This document shows positions 28,254-39,200 of a DNA stretch of 64,000 nt, piece by piece. Source of the stretch: JADFGZ01 sp965222345. GTDB taxonomy: Bacteria; Acidobacteriota; Terriglobia; 2-12-FULL-54-10. Position 1 is the stretch's first letter. Every line of letters starts with the position of its first letter. Made by a program: the position numbers and the translations under genes. The stretch covers positions 620,001 to 684,000 of the forward strand of contig CBDCTS010000007.1 of NCBI GenBank assembly GCA_965222345.1, given 5' to 3'. The notes under the pieces are model-generated. The model was not told the DNA's origin. It ran no database searches and was given only the letters and a program-made list of their open reading frames with translations.

Positions 28254-29960
28254 GTGAAAACTCTCGGCTCCCAGTTGACTACGCTGATGATGGGCGGTTC
28301 AACGCTGCGTCGACAGCTTTCGACGTTTCTTAAGTATCTCACCGTCCTTGTCTCGGTGGTCCTCTTCTACGCTTGGTTGTTCCACGTGATCATGGAGCAG
28401 GAAGGTCAGGACCACAGCTGGTTCACAGGAATCTATTGGGCACTCACCGTGATGAGTACGCTCGGGTTCGGCGACATCACGTTTGAAACCGACCTCGGAC
28501 GGATTTTCAGCACTCTCGTTCTGCTGAGCGGACTGGTTTTGCTCTTGATCATTCTCCCCTTTCTATTCATCCGGCTGGTATACGCACCATGGCTGGAGCA
28601 GCAGAGCCGTGGCCGCATCCGGGCACTTAAAACGTTGTCTGACGAGGTTACGGGTCACGTGCTGATCTGCTCCAACGATCCCATTGCGCTTGGGCTCGTT
28701 CGCCGGCTCAAACTGGCGGACGTTCCCGCCTACTTGATCGAGCCTGACGCCGACCAGGCGGTACGGATGCACGAGGCGGGCGTACCGGTCGTCACAGGAG
28801 AAATCGATTCGGTCGAAACCTACCGGGCAGCTGGGGCCGAGCGGGCGCGCCTGCTGCTGGCCAACTCCACCGACACTGTCAACTCGAACATCGTGCTTAC
28901 CGCCCGTTCGCTGTCTGAGTCCGTTCCGATCGTGGCGTTGGCCGAGGCTGAAGATTCGATCGACCTCCTCGAGTTGAGCGGGGCGACCTACGTGCTGCCG
29001 TTGAAACGCCGCCTCGGCGAGCATCTTGCCAACCGGGTGAGCGCGGGCACCGTGCATGCCAACTTGATCGGCAAGTTTCACGATCTGGTGATCGCTGAGT
29101 TCCCGGTGCACAATACGTCGCTCGAGGGTCAGACGATCCAGGAGACCAGACTGAAGGAGCGGACTGGGATCACGATCGTAGGCGTGTGGGACCATGGACA
29201 TCTCCGAGCCGCGCAACCGGGGCTCAAACTGACGTCGCTCGGCGTGCCGGTAGTGATCGGTACACCTCAGCAAGTCGAAAGGCTGAACGATGAACTTGTC
29301 ATCTACGACGCCAATCCCAATCCGGTCCTGATCATCGGTGGAGGGAAGGTAGGCCGCGCTGCCGCTCGGGCCCTCAAGCGGCGTCAGGTTCCCGTCCATA
29401 TTGTCGAACGCAAACAGGACCTGGAGCCGAAGATTTCAGGTATTCCGGATCGATTTTTCCTGGGCGACGCCGCTGATCTTCATGTGCTCAGCGAAGCAGG
29501 TATCGCTGAGGCGCCGTCGATCCTATTGACGACCCACGACGACGCTGTGAACATCTATCTGACCGTCTACTGCCGGCGACTCAATCCCGATGCCCGCGTC
29601 TTTACGCGCGTAACACACGAGCGGAACGTCGAGGCTATTCAGCGTGCCGGCGCCGATTTCGTCTTGAGCTATGGCTCGTTCGGACTCCAAGCAGTGTTCT
29701 CGATCGTTCAAGGACGCGAACTTGTCGTCCTGGGTGAGGGATTGGACCTGTTCTACGTACCCCTTCCCAAATCTCTTGAAAAAAAACGGTTGGCAGAAGC
29801 GGATATCGAAGCGCGCACAGGCCTGAACGTGATCGGCCTCCGGGAAAACGGACGCGTTATCACGAACGTCTCGCCCTACCGAAAACTAACCAAAGGCTCG
29901 TCGCTCGTCGTTTTGGGTAGCGCGCAGCAGCGAGAACTTTTCAGCACTGTCTATGACTAG
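28254..29960 (+). CDS. Two-TM potassium channel with duplicated TrkA/RCK domains
   Basis: A 568-residue membrane protein. Two transmembrane helices (about residues 28-46 and 85-108) flank a pore loop with filter STLGFGD (68-74), a variant of TVGYGD. Cytoplasmic parts follow: a first TrkA-N-like domain (about 134-250, starting GHVLICSNDP, without the usual GxGxxG), a TrkA-C domain (about 275-345), a second TrkA-N with an intact nucleotide motif (VLIIGGGKVGRAAARAL, about 359-475) and a second TrkA-C to the end. Such proteins conduct K+ or related cations under nucleotide or ion control. The start is GTG, without a strong SD. Codon choice looks different from neighbouring genes. Confidence 0.88.
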   Translation: MKTLGSQLTTLMMGGSTLRRQLSTFLKYLTVLVSVVLFYAWLFHVIMEQEGQDHSWFTGIYWALTVMSTLGFGDITFETDLGRIFSTLVLLSGLVLLLIILPFLFIRLVYAPWLEQQSRGRIRALKTLSDEVTGHVLICSNDPIALGLVRRLKLADVPAYLIEPDADQAVRMHEAGVPVVTGEIDSVETYRAAGAERARLLLANSTDTVNSNIVLTARSLSESVPIVALAEAEDSIDLLELSGATYVLPLKRRLGEHLANRVSAGTVHANLIGKFHDLVIAEFPVHNTSLEGQTIQETRLKERTGITIVGVWDHGHLRAAQPGLKLTSLGVPVVIGTPQQVERLNDELVIYDANPNPVLIIGGGKVGRAAARALKRRQVPVHIVERKQDLEPKISGIPDRFFLGDAADLHVLSEAGIAEAPSILLTTHDDAVNIYLTVYCRRLNPDARVFTRVTHERNVEAIQRAGADFVLSYGSFGLQAVFSIVQGRELVVLGEGLDLFYVPLPKSLEKKRLAEADIEARTGLNVIGLRENGRVITNVSPYRKLTKGSSLVVLGSAQQRELFSTVYD

Positions 29961-30637
29961 GAGGCTGCTGGGGCAATGGCGGGGAACGCAACGATACCAA
30001 TCCATCCCGAGTGCGGACGAAGACGAACTGACGGGAGCAGTGATTGCACAGGGGCAGCCAGCAGGGCCAATCCGGGTACAAGAATATCGCGGCGCTGCCA
30101 GGCATCGGTGGCTGGCGGGTGAGTCGCGAGCGGGTGGAGTAGGTCTGGCGGCGGGAGGGGCTGCGGAGGCGTGGGATTGGTTTGGCGTGGCAGGAATGGC
30201 AGCCCTACCTGGCTCGGAAACGGGTGCTTCGGTTCCTTCGGTAGATTCGGAATTCTCGGAATAATTCTGTTGCCCCCAGAATTTGCGCGAGGGAGAATCG
30301 GGCCGGAGGGCGTTTGTGCGGCTTACGAGGGGAGACGAGTGAGAGGAAAAATGTTTTTTTTGCAAAACGAACCCATTGGAAAACTTCTGATATCCAGCTA
30401 TCCTATTACAGAATAAGGAGATATGAGATATGCGGAAGATCGGGCATTGGCTTTGTTATTGGCTTTGATATGCAATAAAGCCATTGATTGGGGGTTAAGG
30501 TAGGTTGCGTGCGATTGGAAAGCAAGAAGCAAGTGCAGGCCAGGGAGACTGCACGCTAGGGGACAGGCGGGAATGCCTGCCCTACCTGCCCATCGCTACC
30601 TGACACCGTGGCGATATGCGCTTTTACGAGAGATGCT
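29961..30637. other. Intergenic region with dispersed repeat, no gene seen
   Basis: This 677-base stretch lies between converging genes. Frames here are low in protein character. Its right part (30562-30641) is one copy of a dispersed repeat (listed separately). The rest, G-rich near 30100-30200 and A/T-rich near 30340-30440, shows nothing I can name. Confidence 0.45.
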
Positions 30638-30641
30638 CTAG
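30562..30641 (+). repeat. Dispersed intergenic repeat, copy 1
   Basis: This 80-base sequence matches the reverse complement of 47129-47213 over its whole length. Shared blocks are GGAATGCCTGCCCTACCTG, GCTACCTGA, CCGTGGCG and ATGCTCTAG, with a variable centre. It ends exactly at the stop codon of the DASS transporter on the minus strand. Confidence 0.75.
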
Positions 30642-32089
30642 ACGATGGGAGCAAGCAGAGTGTGGATTCCTGCCACCAGAAGCGAGAACACTAACGTAGC
30701 CACCGCCCCGACCCGGATCATGTTCTTCATATCCACCTCGCCGGTGGCGAAGGCCGTTCCCGCCGTTGCACCGGCCCAAGGCAGCATGATTCCGGTAGCT
30801 ACGTTGGGAATCAGCATGGCCATGGAGAAGGGATTAAAGCCGATCTGTTGGGAGGCCGGGATCAAGATGGTTCCGAACAGCGCGGTGGCTGCCGTTCCAG
30901 AAAGGAAGTTGGTGGCGAAAGCCACAAGAATCGAAGAGACAAACGGCAGCGAATAACTTCCCAAGCCCATTCCGGCTACCCCGGTTTTGGCGAATTCCAC
31001 GAAGCCAAACTCGACGAGCGCAGAGGTGACAGCCACGGCCCCCGTGCACAGGATCATGATGTTCCAAGGGGCGTGCTCTACCGCCTCGCGCCACGTCAGG
31101 ACGAATTCAGCCTTTCTCCAATTCACCGGCGTCGAAAACAGGAGCAACAAAACCGTCGGCGGAACGATCCAGATGGACAGGGCCGTGTCAGCCCACCTCG
31201 CAAGCGAATGCTCCGGACCCAACGTCAAATCGATCAGTGTCGGCAGCGTGAACAGGAAGACCATGACCAGAAAGACGAAAAGGGTGGCGCGTTCGCCCGG
31301 AGTGAGGCGGCCCAGCTTTTCGCGTTCCCCCTGGATGAACTCCTCGCCGCCGGGAATGCGTGTAATCTCAGGAGGCAAGAAAAAGCGCAGGATGATGTAA
31401 AAGGTGACCAATGCGACCAGAAAGATGGGCAGGCAAGCGCCCATCCAACTGAAAAATCCGACAGAGCGCCCAGTGAGTGTTTGCATCAGGTCCACGCTCA
31501 AGGCATTGTACGGAGTCCCCATCATGCTGGCTGTGCCGCCGGCTACCGCGCCATACAGCGCGCCGAGCGCCATCATGGCTCCCAGGTTACTCTTTTCCGA
31601 AGGAGAGATTCCCGCGATCGCGCGGACAAAAGAAACCAGAGATATCCCGACGGGCATCATCATGGCCACCGTCGCGGCGTTGGAGATAAAAATCGAAACC
31701 AACGCCGTCACCAGCATAAAACCGAAAACCAGGCGGTGGGTGTCGTCGCCCACCGCACGCCGGGACAAAAACCAAAGGGCAAAGCGCTTGGCCAGTCCGT
31801 GGCGCTGCATCGCGTAACCCATGAGGATCGTACCCATGACCCAAAAAAAGATGTTTTGCCCATACAGGGTTACGGTATTGCCGATGTTCATGAGCTGAAA
31901 GCCGGGGAACAACAGCAGCGGGAGCAACGAGGTGATGGCCCAGGGAACCGGCTGGGTCATCCACCACATCACCATCCAGCCGAAAACGGCCAGCGCGATG
32001 CGGCCTTCCGGCGAAGGAGCTTCATAGGGAACGACGCAGAGGAAGAGAAGTGTCAGAGGGCCAGCGGCGAATTTTAGCAGCAGCTTCAT
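30638..32089 (-). CDS. DASS/SLC13-type anion transporter (1)
   Basis: Polytopic inner-membrane carrier of 483 residues with about 11-12 hydrophobic segments. The DASS substrate and sodium motif appears as ISNAATVAMMMPVG (about 158-171), with a second copy region NFLSGTAATALFGTILIPA near 405. The family imports di- and tricarboxylates or sulfate with sodium. It is 98 bases downstream of the UbiD-type gene on the same strand, so it may bring in the carboxylate that UbiD decarboxylates (inference). A second DASS transporter is at 36.4-37.9 kb. Confidence 0.88.
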   Translation of the reverse strand: MKLLLKFAAGPLTLLFLCVVPYEAPSPEGRIALAVFGWMVMWWMTQPVPWAITSLLPLLLFPGFQLMNIGNTVTLYGQNIFFWVMGTILMGYAMQRHGLAKRFALWFLSRRAVGDDTHRLVFGFMLVTALVSIFISNAATVAMMMPVGISLVSFVRAIAGISPSEKSNLGAMMALGALYGAVAGGTASMMGTPYNALSVDLMQTLTGRSVGFFSWMGACLPIFLVALVTFYIILRFFLPPEITRIPGGEEFIQGEREKLGRLTPGERATLFVFLVMVFLFTLPTLIDLTLGPEHSLARWADTALSIWIVPPTVLLLLFSTPVNWRKAEFVLTWREAVEHAPWNIMILCTGAVAVTSALVEFGFVEFAKTGVAGMGLGSYSLPFVSSILVAFATNFLSGTAATALFGTILIPASQQIGFNPFSMAMLIPNVATGIMLPWAGATAGTAFATGEVDMKNMIRVGAVATLVFSLLVAGIHTLLAPIV

Positions 32090-32187
32090 GATGCGCTCAC
32101 ATGGGGTCTTGCCAGGATTCCCGGCTGGCGGAATCCGTCAGGATGAAAAAACCGGGCATGCAGAAAAAACAGGTGCTAAATCGGTTG

Positions 32188-33624
32188 CTATTTTCCCTTG
32201 GGCTGGACCTCACCGATTCCGTAGCGCGACCAGACGGCGGCGACTTTCTCCAGATGTTCTTTGGGCGGCACGGAAGGAGCCGGGAAGGGGTGCTTCCGGG
32301 TAGCGTCAATACCGACCTTGGAGCTCACCTGCTCGGAGGGCCGCACTCTTTTTCCGTCTTTCAGCGGCTGGGACGGGTCCAGCGTAATGGGATCGACGCC
32401 CCGTACAATGTGAATATCCTCGGCCGGCTGCATCCGGAAGCTGAGCGCCCAATTCACCTGGAAGGGATCGCGGATGTCGATGTCGTCATCCACCACAATC
32501 GTGATCTTGCCAGTGCCCATATTCAGCGACCAAGTTCCCATGATGGCCTTCATCGGTTGAAAGCGGTTTTGTTTCTCCATGGAGATGAGGAGGATGGCGG
32601 TGGCGCTGCCGCTGTCGGGAAGATGCACATCCCGCACGGGGAGGCTTAGATTTTCCTTTAGGTGGCGGCGGATCTCCATTTCCCGCCCGATGCTCTTGAT
32701 GCAGCTCGACTCGCTGGGGGGCATCTGGCTGAGGAAGGCTTGATAGATGGGGTTGCGCCGGTGCGTGATGCAGTTGATTTCAAGGAAAGGATTGTTTCCC
32801 ATCGCTCCCATGTACCCGCCGTATTCGCCGAACGGCCCCTCGAGTTCTCTCCCTTTACAGGGAATTGTTCCCTCGATGACGATCTCAGCCGTGGCTGGGA
32901 CCTCCAAGTCCACGGTTCGGCACCGAACGACCTCGACCGGTTCCCCGCGAATGCCTCCCGCCACAGCCAGCTCATACGTTCCGTAAGGAAACGAGGTCAC
33001 AGCGGTAAGGCCGATAACCGGATCGGTGCCGAAGACCACGGCGACTTCCGTGCCGCGACCCTGAGCCTCATTTTTCCGGATGTGCTGGTTCATGTTGCGA
33101 GGCGGATTGATCATCAATCCGGTCTTTCGGGGTCCCTTGACCTGAACGCGATAAACCCCCACGTTCTGGACGCGGGTTTCCGGGTCACGGGTGACGACGA
33201 ACGGGGAGGTGTGATAAGGGCCCGGGTCCTGGCCCACCGTCCAGACCGGGGCCGGCAGCATCTCAATATCCGCCTCTTCCCCCATGTGCACCACCTCCTG
33301 GCAGGGCCCGCTTTGCAGCAACCGAGGCGGCAGAGGATGTTTTTGCCCTTGCGCCCACTTTTCCAGAACTCCCTCCAGGTTCGTTTCCAGGGCGGTGGCG
33401 TAGATTGCCCGGGAGCCGCCGAGTATGCCTACTACCAGAGGAATATCACTTCCCTTGATTCGGTCGAACATCAGGGCCGGACGCCGTTCCTGGGGAATTG
33501 TCCGGAAGGTCTGCCGGCAGACGGCGCTGATCTCCCAATCTTTATCGACTTCCGCCTTGACGTGGCAGAGGAGGCCCTTCTCCTCCAGCACTTTCAAATA
33601 TTCGCGGAGATCCTGGTAAGGCAT
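32188..33624 (-). CDS. UbiD-family (prenyl-FMN) decarboxylase
   Basis: A 478-residue reversible decarboxylase of aromatic or alpha,beta-unsaturated acids, cytoplasmic, needing prenylated FMN. The UbiD fold is recognised from LREYLKVLEEKGLL at the start, RVQNVGVYRVQVKG, the cofactor/catalytic segment ELEGPFGEYGGYMG, and the metal-site region NPIYQAFLSQMPPSESS. GGGAGG lies about 6 bases before the ATG. No ubiX-like prenyltransferase is in the window, so the cofactor must come from elsewhere. Neighbouring DASS transporters and the amidohydrolase-2 gene suggest catabolism of ring carboxylates rather than ubiquinone synthesis. Confidence 0.88.
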   Translation of the reverse strand: MPYQDLREYLKVLEEKGLLCHVKAEVDKDWEISAVCRQTFRTIPQERRPALMFDRIKGSDIPLVVGILGGSRAIYATALETNLEGVLEKWAQGQKHPLPPRLLQSGPCQEVVHMGEEADIEMLPAPVWTVGQDPGPYHTSPFVVTRDPETRVQNVGVYRVQVKGPRKTGLMINPPRNMNQHIRKNEAQGRGTEVAVVFGTDPVIGLTAVTSFPYGTYELAVAGGIRGEPVEVVRCRTVDLEVPATAEIVIEGTIPCKGRELEGPFGEYGGYMGAMGNNPFLEINCITHRRNPIYQAFLSQMPPSESSCIKSIGREMEIRRHLKENLSLPVRDVHLPDSGSATAILLISMEKQNRFQPMKAIMGTWSLNMGTGKITIVVDDDIDIRDPFQVNWALSFRMQPAEDIHIVRGVDPITLDPSQPLKDGKRVRPSEQVSSKVGIDATRKHPFPAPSVPPKEHLEKVAAVWSRYGIGEVQPKGK

Positions 33625-33982
33625 TCATACCTCCCGCAAGATAGCCTGAATTATACCGTTTTCGCAGATGGCGAAGACCACACTGCCATCGGGATCAGGC
33701 ATGCTTTTGGGCTGTCATCCTGCGCGAAGCAAAGGATCTTTTTGTACGCCGGGATGGGTCCTTCCCCGGCGGGAAAGCAGGTTCCTCGCTGCGCTCGGAA
33801 TGACAACGGGTTGTGGTTTGCAGCAACTGTGAAAACTCTCTAGTGATGTTGTCCGGTCCGCACTATGCCATTCCTCCACAGGTGCGCAAAAGAGTTTTTG
33901 CAAAACGGGAGGAGGCGACCGAGTCAGCACACGACGGGGCCGTGGACCAACCACCCAACCGTTCACTTTCGCAGGCGTCTCA
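33625..33982. other. Intergenic region with palindromic repeat
   Basis: This 358-base spacer separates the propeller pseudogene from the UbiD-type gene. It contains the palindromic repeat at 33713-33805 and probably the UbiD promoter. No coding frame is supported. Confidence 0.45.
33713..33805. repeat. Palindromic REP/MITE-like repeat
   Basis: The ends are inverted: TGTCATCCTGCGCGAAGC at the left and, reversed from the right, TGTCATTCCGAGCGCAGC. The sequence between (about 50 bases) includes AGGATCTTTTTG. This type of TGTCAT-bounded palindrome recurs in many bacterial intergenic regions. It lies about 90 bases upstream of the UbiD-type gene. Confidence 0.65.
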
Positions 33983-36184
33983 TCAAAAGATTTCTGGAAA
34001 GTGATAGGTCAGGATGGCATTGAGGTACTTGTCCGAGATAATGACGCTTTTGTTCTTGGGGTCCAGAGCCAAACCGCGCGGCTGCCGCAACATGCCGTTT
34101 GGCCCCCCGATCGTCCACCGCGGAGGAACGTCTCCGTTGTCCTCAATGCTCCACACGCCGACAAAGACACCCTCGCTTGCCTGTTCTCCGTAGGGACCCC
34201 GGTTGACGGCGAGAATCTGCCCTCGAGGCGGGTAGACCTGAATCAAGGCGTTGTTGGTGAGGCCCGTTTGGGGACCCCCAATCACTGCTCTTGGTTTTGC
34301 GTTGCCTTCGTCAGTGCGGCCAAAAATCTTCAGCGTAGCGTCCCCTCCCTTTCGTCCTGCCACGATCAGCAGGTCATGGAGCGGGTCCACAGCGACTGCG
34401 GAAGAACCCAACTGAGTGTCAGGGCCCTTGAGGATACGGATTGGCGCAACGTTGCCGTTGGCCTCCCGAGGAAACACCAGCACGGAATCTTGCTGAGGAA
34501 CAAAAATTTCGTTGTGAACCGGATCGACTTCCAGCCTGTCCGGTCCCCGTAGTTGCGTGCGCGGTCCCAGGATAACGCGGATCGGCGGTTCCTCTCCCTC
34601 GGCGTCGCCCCGGAAGGTCAGAATCGCCTGACCAAACGGCTGCGGCACCACGAATTCATCGTTTACCTCGTCATAGACAATGGCGTGCATCGTCCGGCCT
34701 AAGAGAGTTTTTTGTCCCGCGATCAGCCGGGTCGGTTTTTCGTTGCCATCCGCCAGCCTGGCGAATGCCGCAATCTGCGGGTGGGCTACTCAGTTCGGGA
34801 CCAGGATCTCTTCCCGCTTGCTGTCATAGGCCACCGACCCGGGATTGCTGATGCCCAACACAGGTTCATCGAACGGCGCGCTGCGTATGACGCGCAAAGG
34901 CGCAGTGTCGCCCGCCGCCGTGCGGTTGTAAACCGTCGCCGTGTGGTTGCCAAAGTTGGCCACCCACAGCTCGTCGTTCTCGGAATCTAAATACACTCCA
35001 GTGGGGTTTTGGATGAGACTCTTGGGACCCTGGAGCACCCGGATGGGCTCCGCGTCGCCGCTAGCAGAGGCGCGGAATACCAAAATGGAGTTTCCGGAAT
35101 CATTGGCCACAAACAACTCGTCGTGTTCCGGGTCCACCACGATCCCCGACGGCCAATTCAATTGGGTTTTGGGTCCCTCGATGACGCGCACCGGCGCGGC
35201 GTCTCCACTGGCGGTTCGGGAATAGACCGTAATTGAGGAAGGCACGATTCTGCCCGATCCGGGAACCGTTTTGTCCTGCGTCAGCGGCCAGTTCGGTTTC
35301 TCAGAGGCTCTCATCCATGAAGCAGCCTCCGACACGATGTCGGGGCGAATCTGGCGGATCGATCCGTGATTGGTGACATAGAGTAAATTGTTCTTTGAGT
35401 CCACGGCAATTCCGTGGGGATCAGCCAGGAGAGTGTTGTTTCCCTGAAGCAGGCGAATGGGAGCATCATCCCCTTCGGCCATCTTGTGGTACGCCACCAC
35501 CGCGTTGTCATGCTGGATTGTGAGAAAGAGTTCCTGGTGCTGTTCATCCACAGCTATGCCGAAAGTCCCGTGGGGGGTGTAAAGCTCGCGGTCGGGAGGC
35601 ACATCCCCTCTAGCCTGGCGGTCAAAGATCACCAGTGTGTCCACGGTGTCATTGTTGACCGCATAGATATCTCCGCTGGCCGGGTCGATGTAGAGGCCGC
35701 ACTGAAATTCTATCTTTGTCTTCAGTCCCCCGATCATGCGCTTCGGCTCGCTCATGCGAGAGCTGGGAGGCGTGTTATCCAGACGGTCGTAGACCATGAT
35801 GTTGAAGAGGTTTTCGTCCGTCAGCACCACTTCATCGCGGATCGGGTCCACAGCCACGGCGCTGTAGAGCGCATAGGAATCCCGAATGACACGAACGGGA
35901 CCTCTTCGGGCAGCTTCCGCAGGGCTGGCTTCCGCACGGCTGGGCTGCTGTTGCGGAAGAAGGGCAGCAAGCCGGCTGGTGCTGGCGGGCACCCATTCGC
36001 ACATCGCACCGTCCATCGGAGGCAATGGCTCGATAGAAACCAGCCGAGGATGTCCGGCAGGCGCTCGCCCGAAGATCGAATGGGGCTGGCCAGCTCCCCC
36101 AAGCACGAAACCCGCGATGATCCCAATCGCAGCAAGAATTAACCCCAGACTCACCCGCCGACGCAAATGTGATGCCAGAACCAT
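33983..36184 (-). pseudogene. Exported NHL/beta-propeller repeat protein interrupted by one in-frame TGA
   Basis: Reads from ATG 36184 with an N-terminal hydrophobic segment (GLILAAIGIIAGFVLGGAG), then about a dozen propeller repeats of about 47 residues (for example NWPSGIVVDPEHDELFVAND). A TGA at 34790-34792 follows KREEILVPN. The same frame continues as VAHPQIAAFARLADGNEKP and four more repeats to LNAILTYHFPEIF at 33983, with no shift. The site is inside a repeat, where a sense codon is expected. The pieces are 464 and about 269 codons. Whether this is a real nonsense mutation or a sequence error cannot be told here. Function unknown. Confidence 0.8.
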
Positions 36185-36368
36185 CTCCGTTGCCCCTTTA
36201 TGTATGTCTCATATGGAATTGCCGGTTTGCACCCGTACGTTCTTGCACCAACACGTTCTTGCAAATGATACCTTCACCGATCCTTTTTGTCTTGTCCAAA
36301 TTGCGATGCACTCCGAGGCGCTTTTCCAGCCAGCTTCCCCCCATTCGCCAGGCTCCAGCGCGCATCAC

Positions 36369-37892
<1,524 letters not shown>

Positions 37893-37902
37893 GCTGGGTT
37901 CA

Positions 37903-38916
37903 TCAGGAGCCAGCCTGGGGCAGCTTCAGAAGGCGGCGGGCATTCTCCTCGTAGATTTTGGAACGATCTGCAGGCGCAATCGACATAGCCTCGATGGCGC
38001 GGATGGTCTCGCGGATAAAGCCAGGTCCTTTTTCCGGATCAAAAGGCATATCGGTGGCGAAGAGTATGTGGTCCACCCCATAGAAAGCCATACCGCATTC
38101 GAGAGCGGCCGCCGCTCCGAAGGACGCTGTGTCCGCGTAAAACTTCCGAAAATGATCGATCGGACGGCCTTTGAGGTTGGTTTCGACCAAGTGTTGTTCA
38201 TCTTTTGGCGTGCGAGATCCCAAAGTGTCCAAACCCGGTCCGACACGGCCCTCGAAGAAGGGCACCATGGCGCCCGTATGGTGCGCGATGACCTTCAGGT
38301 TCGGAAAGGCCTCAAACATTCCGGCAAACACCAGGCGGCTCATCGCGATGGTGGTTTCGTAAGGCCATCCAAAGATGAACCACATCTCATGGCGGGACTT
38401 TTTCTCCGTCTGGTAGTCGGGGAAGGATGCGCCGCGTATCGGGTGCAGCCAGATGGGCAGGTCGTGCGCGGCCATTCGCTCAAACAGCGGCCGGAACTCG
38501 GGATCATCGAGAGGCCGTCCGTTGACATTGCTGAACACCTGCACGCCCCGGGCTCCGAGCTGCTGGACGACGCGGTCCACCTCCGCCACACAGGCCTCCA
38601 TGTTGTTCATCGGCAGGGATGCGACGAAAGTTGGAAAGCGGTCCGGGTGCTTGGCGACCAGTTCGGCTAACCCGTCATTGGCGACGCGCGCCAGCTCGGG
38701 GGAATCCTGCGGGTTTGCCGCTGCCTCCAGTGGAGGCGACGCCATGCTGGGCACTTGCTGGTAGCCGGGAAACTGATCCATGATGCGCAATCGCAACTCC
38801 AGGTCGAGCAGAACGGGAATGGCGCTGACGCGTCTTTCCATGTAAGCAGCACGCTCAGTCTTCAACATTGCCTCGTAAAAAGGGCGGGGGAATATGTGCG
38901 AAAATATATCCAACAT
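37903..38916 (-). CDS. Amidohydrolase-2 family (ACMSD/resorcylate-decarboxylase-like) protein
   Basis: A 337-residue metal-dependent TIM-barrel enzyme of the ACMSD-related branch, which contains decarboxylases and hydrolases of ring compounds. Features are MLDIFSHIFPRPFYEAM at the start (the metal HxH is replaced by SHIF), LPIWLHPIRG with a metal His, LKVIAHHTGAMVPFFEGR, and HILFATDMPFDPEKG with the catalytic Asp. AGGAGG lies about 9 bases upstream of ATG. It is the first gene of the unit with DASS transporter 2 and is divergent from the deaminase gene. Its presence beside a UbiD-type gene supports an aromatic-acid pathway; the actual reaction is unknown. Confidence 0.83.
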   Translation of the reverse strand: MLDIFSHIFPRPFYEAMLKTERAAYMERRVSAIPVLLDLELRLRIMDQFPGYQQVPSMASPPLEAAANPQDSPELARVANDGLAELVAKHPDRFPTFVASLPMNNMEACVAEVDRVVQQLGARGVQVFSNVNGRPLDDPEFRPLFERMAAHDLPIWLHPIRGASFPDYQTEKKSRHEMWFIFGWPYETTIAMSRLVFAGMFEAFPNLKVIAHHTGAMVPFFEGRVGPGLDTLGSRTPKDEQHLVETNLKGRPIDHFRKFYADTASFGAAAALECGMAFYGVDHILFATDMPFDPEKGPGFIRETIRAIEAMSIAPADRSKIYEENARRLLKLPQAGS

Positions 38917-39072
38917 TATCGTGGCCTCCTGGGAAGAAATGAAAAAGCTTGCTTGATGAACTCAATGCCGGCGCCCGTTAAACGGGATTTTATGGCGAGG
39001 GGAGGGTATCATGAAAAAAGGAGCCTGCTCAAGGGAAAGAAATCCCGTTGCAGGGTGAGGCATCCGTTGATT

Positions 39073-39102
39073 TTGCTTGCAATTTGGAGTGGCATGGATA
39101 AT
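39073..39102 (+). promoter_or_regulatory. Possible promoter of the deaminase-hydroxylase operon
   Basis: TTGCTT (39073-39078) and GATAAT (39097-39102) are separated by 18 bases, about 100 bases before the deaminase start. It is a moderate match, and the only reasonable pair I see in the divergent spacer 38917-39200. Confidence 0.35.
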
Positions 39103-39200
39103 ATTGCAAATCTTCCCTGACTCCCAAGTCGAAAAACTGATGACTGCGGAAAAGGTGATTCCCAACCAATGAGCGTCCAATCCGGAAGGACTAAATCTAT

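Noticed and set aside
29886..30365. Minus-strand frame of 159 codons in the gap after the potassium-channel gene.
   Set aside because: Composition is Ala/Pro/Ser-rich shadow-like text, there is no ribosome-binding site, and it overlaps the end of the channel gene.
34790..34792. TGA as a selenocysteine codon in the propeller protein.
   Set aside because: The protein is a structural propeller with no redox motif at the site, and I see no SECIS-like hairpin directly after it. Nonsense mutation or sequence error is simpler.
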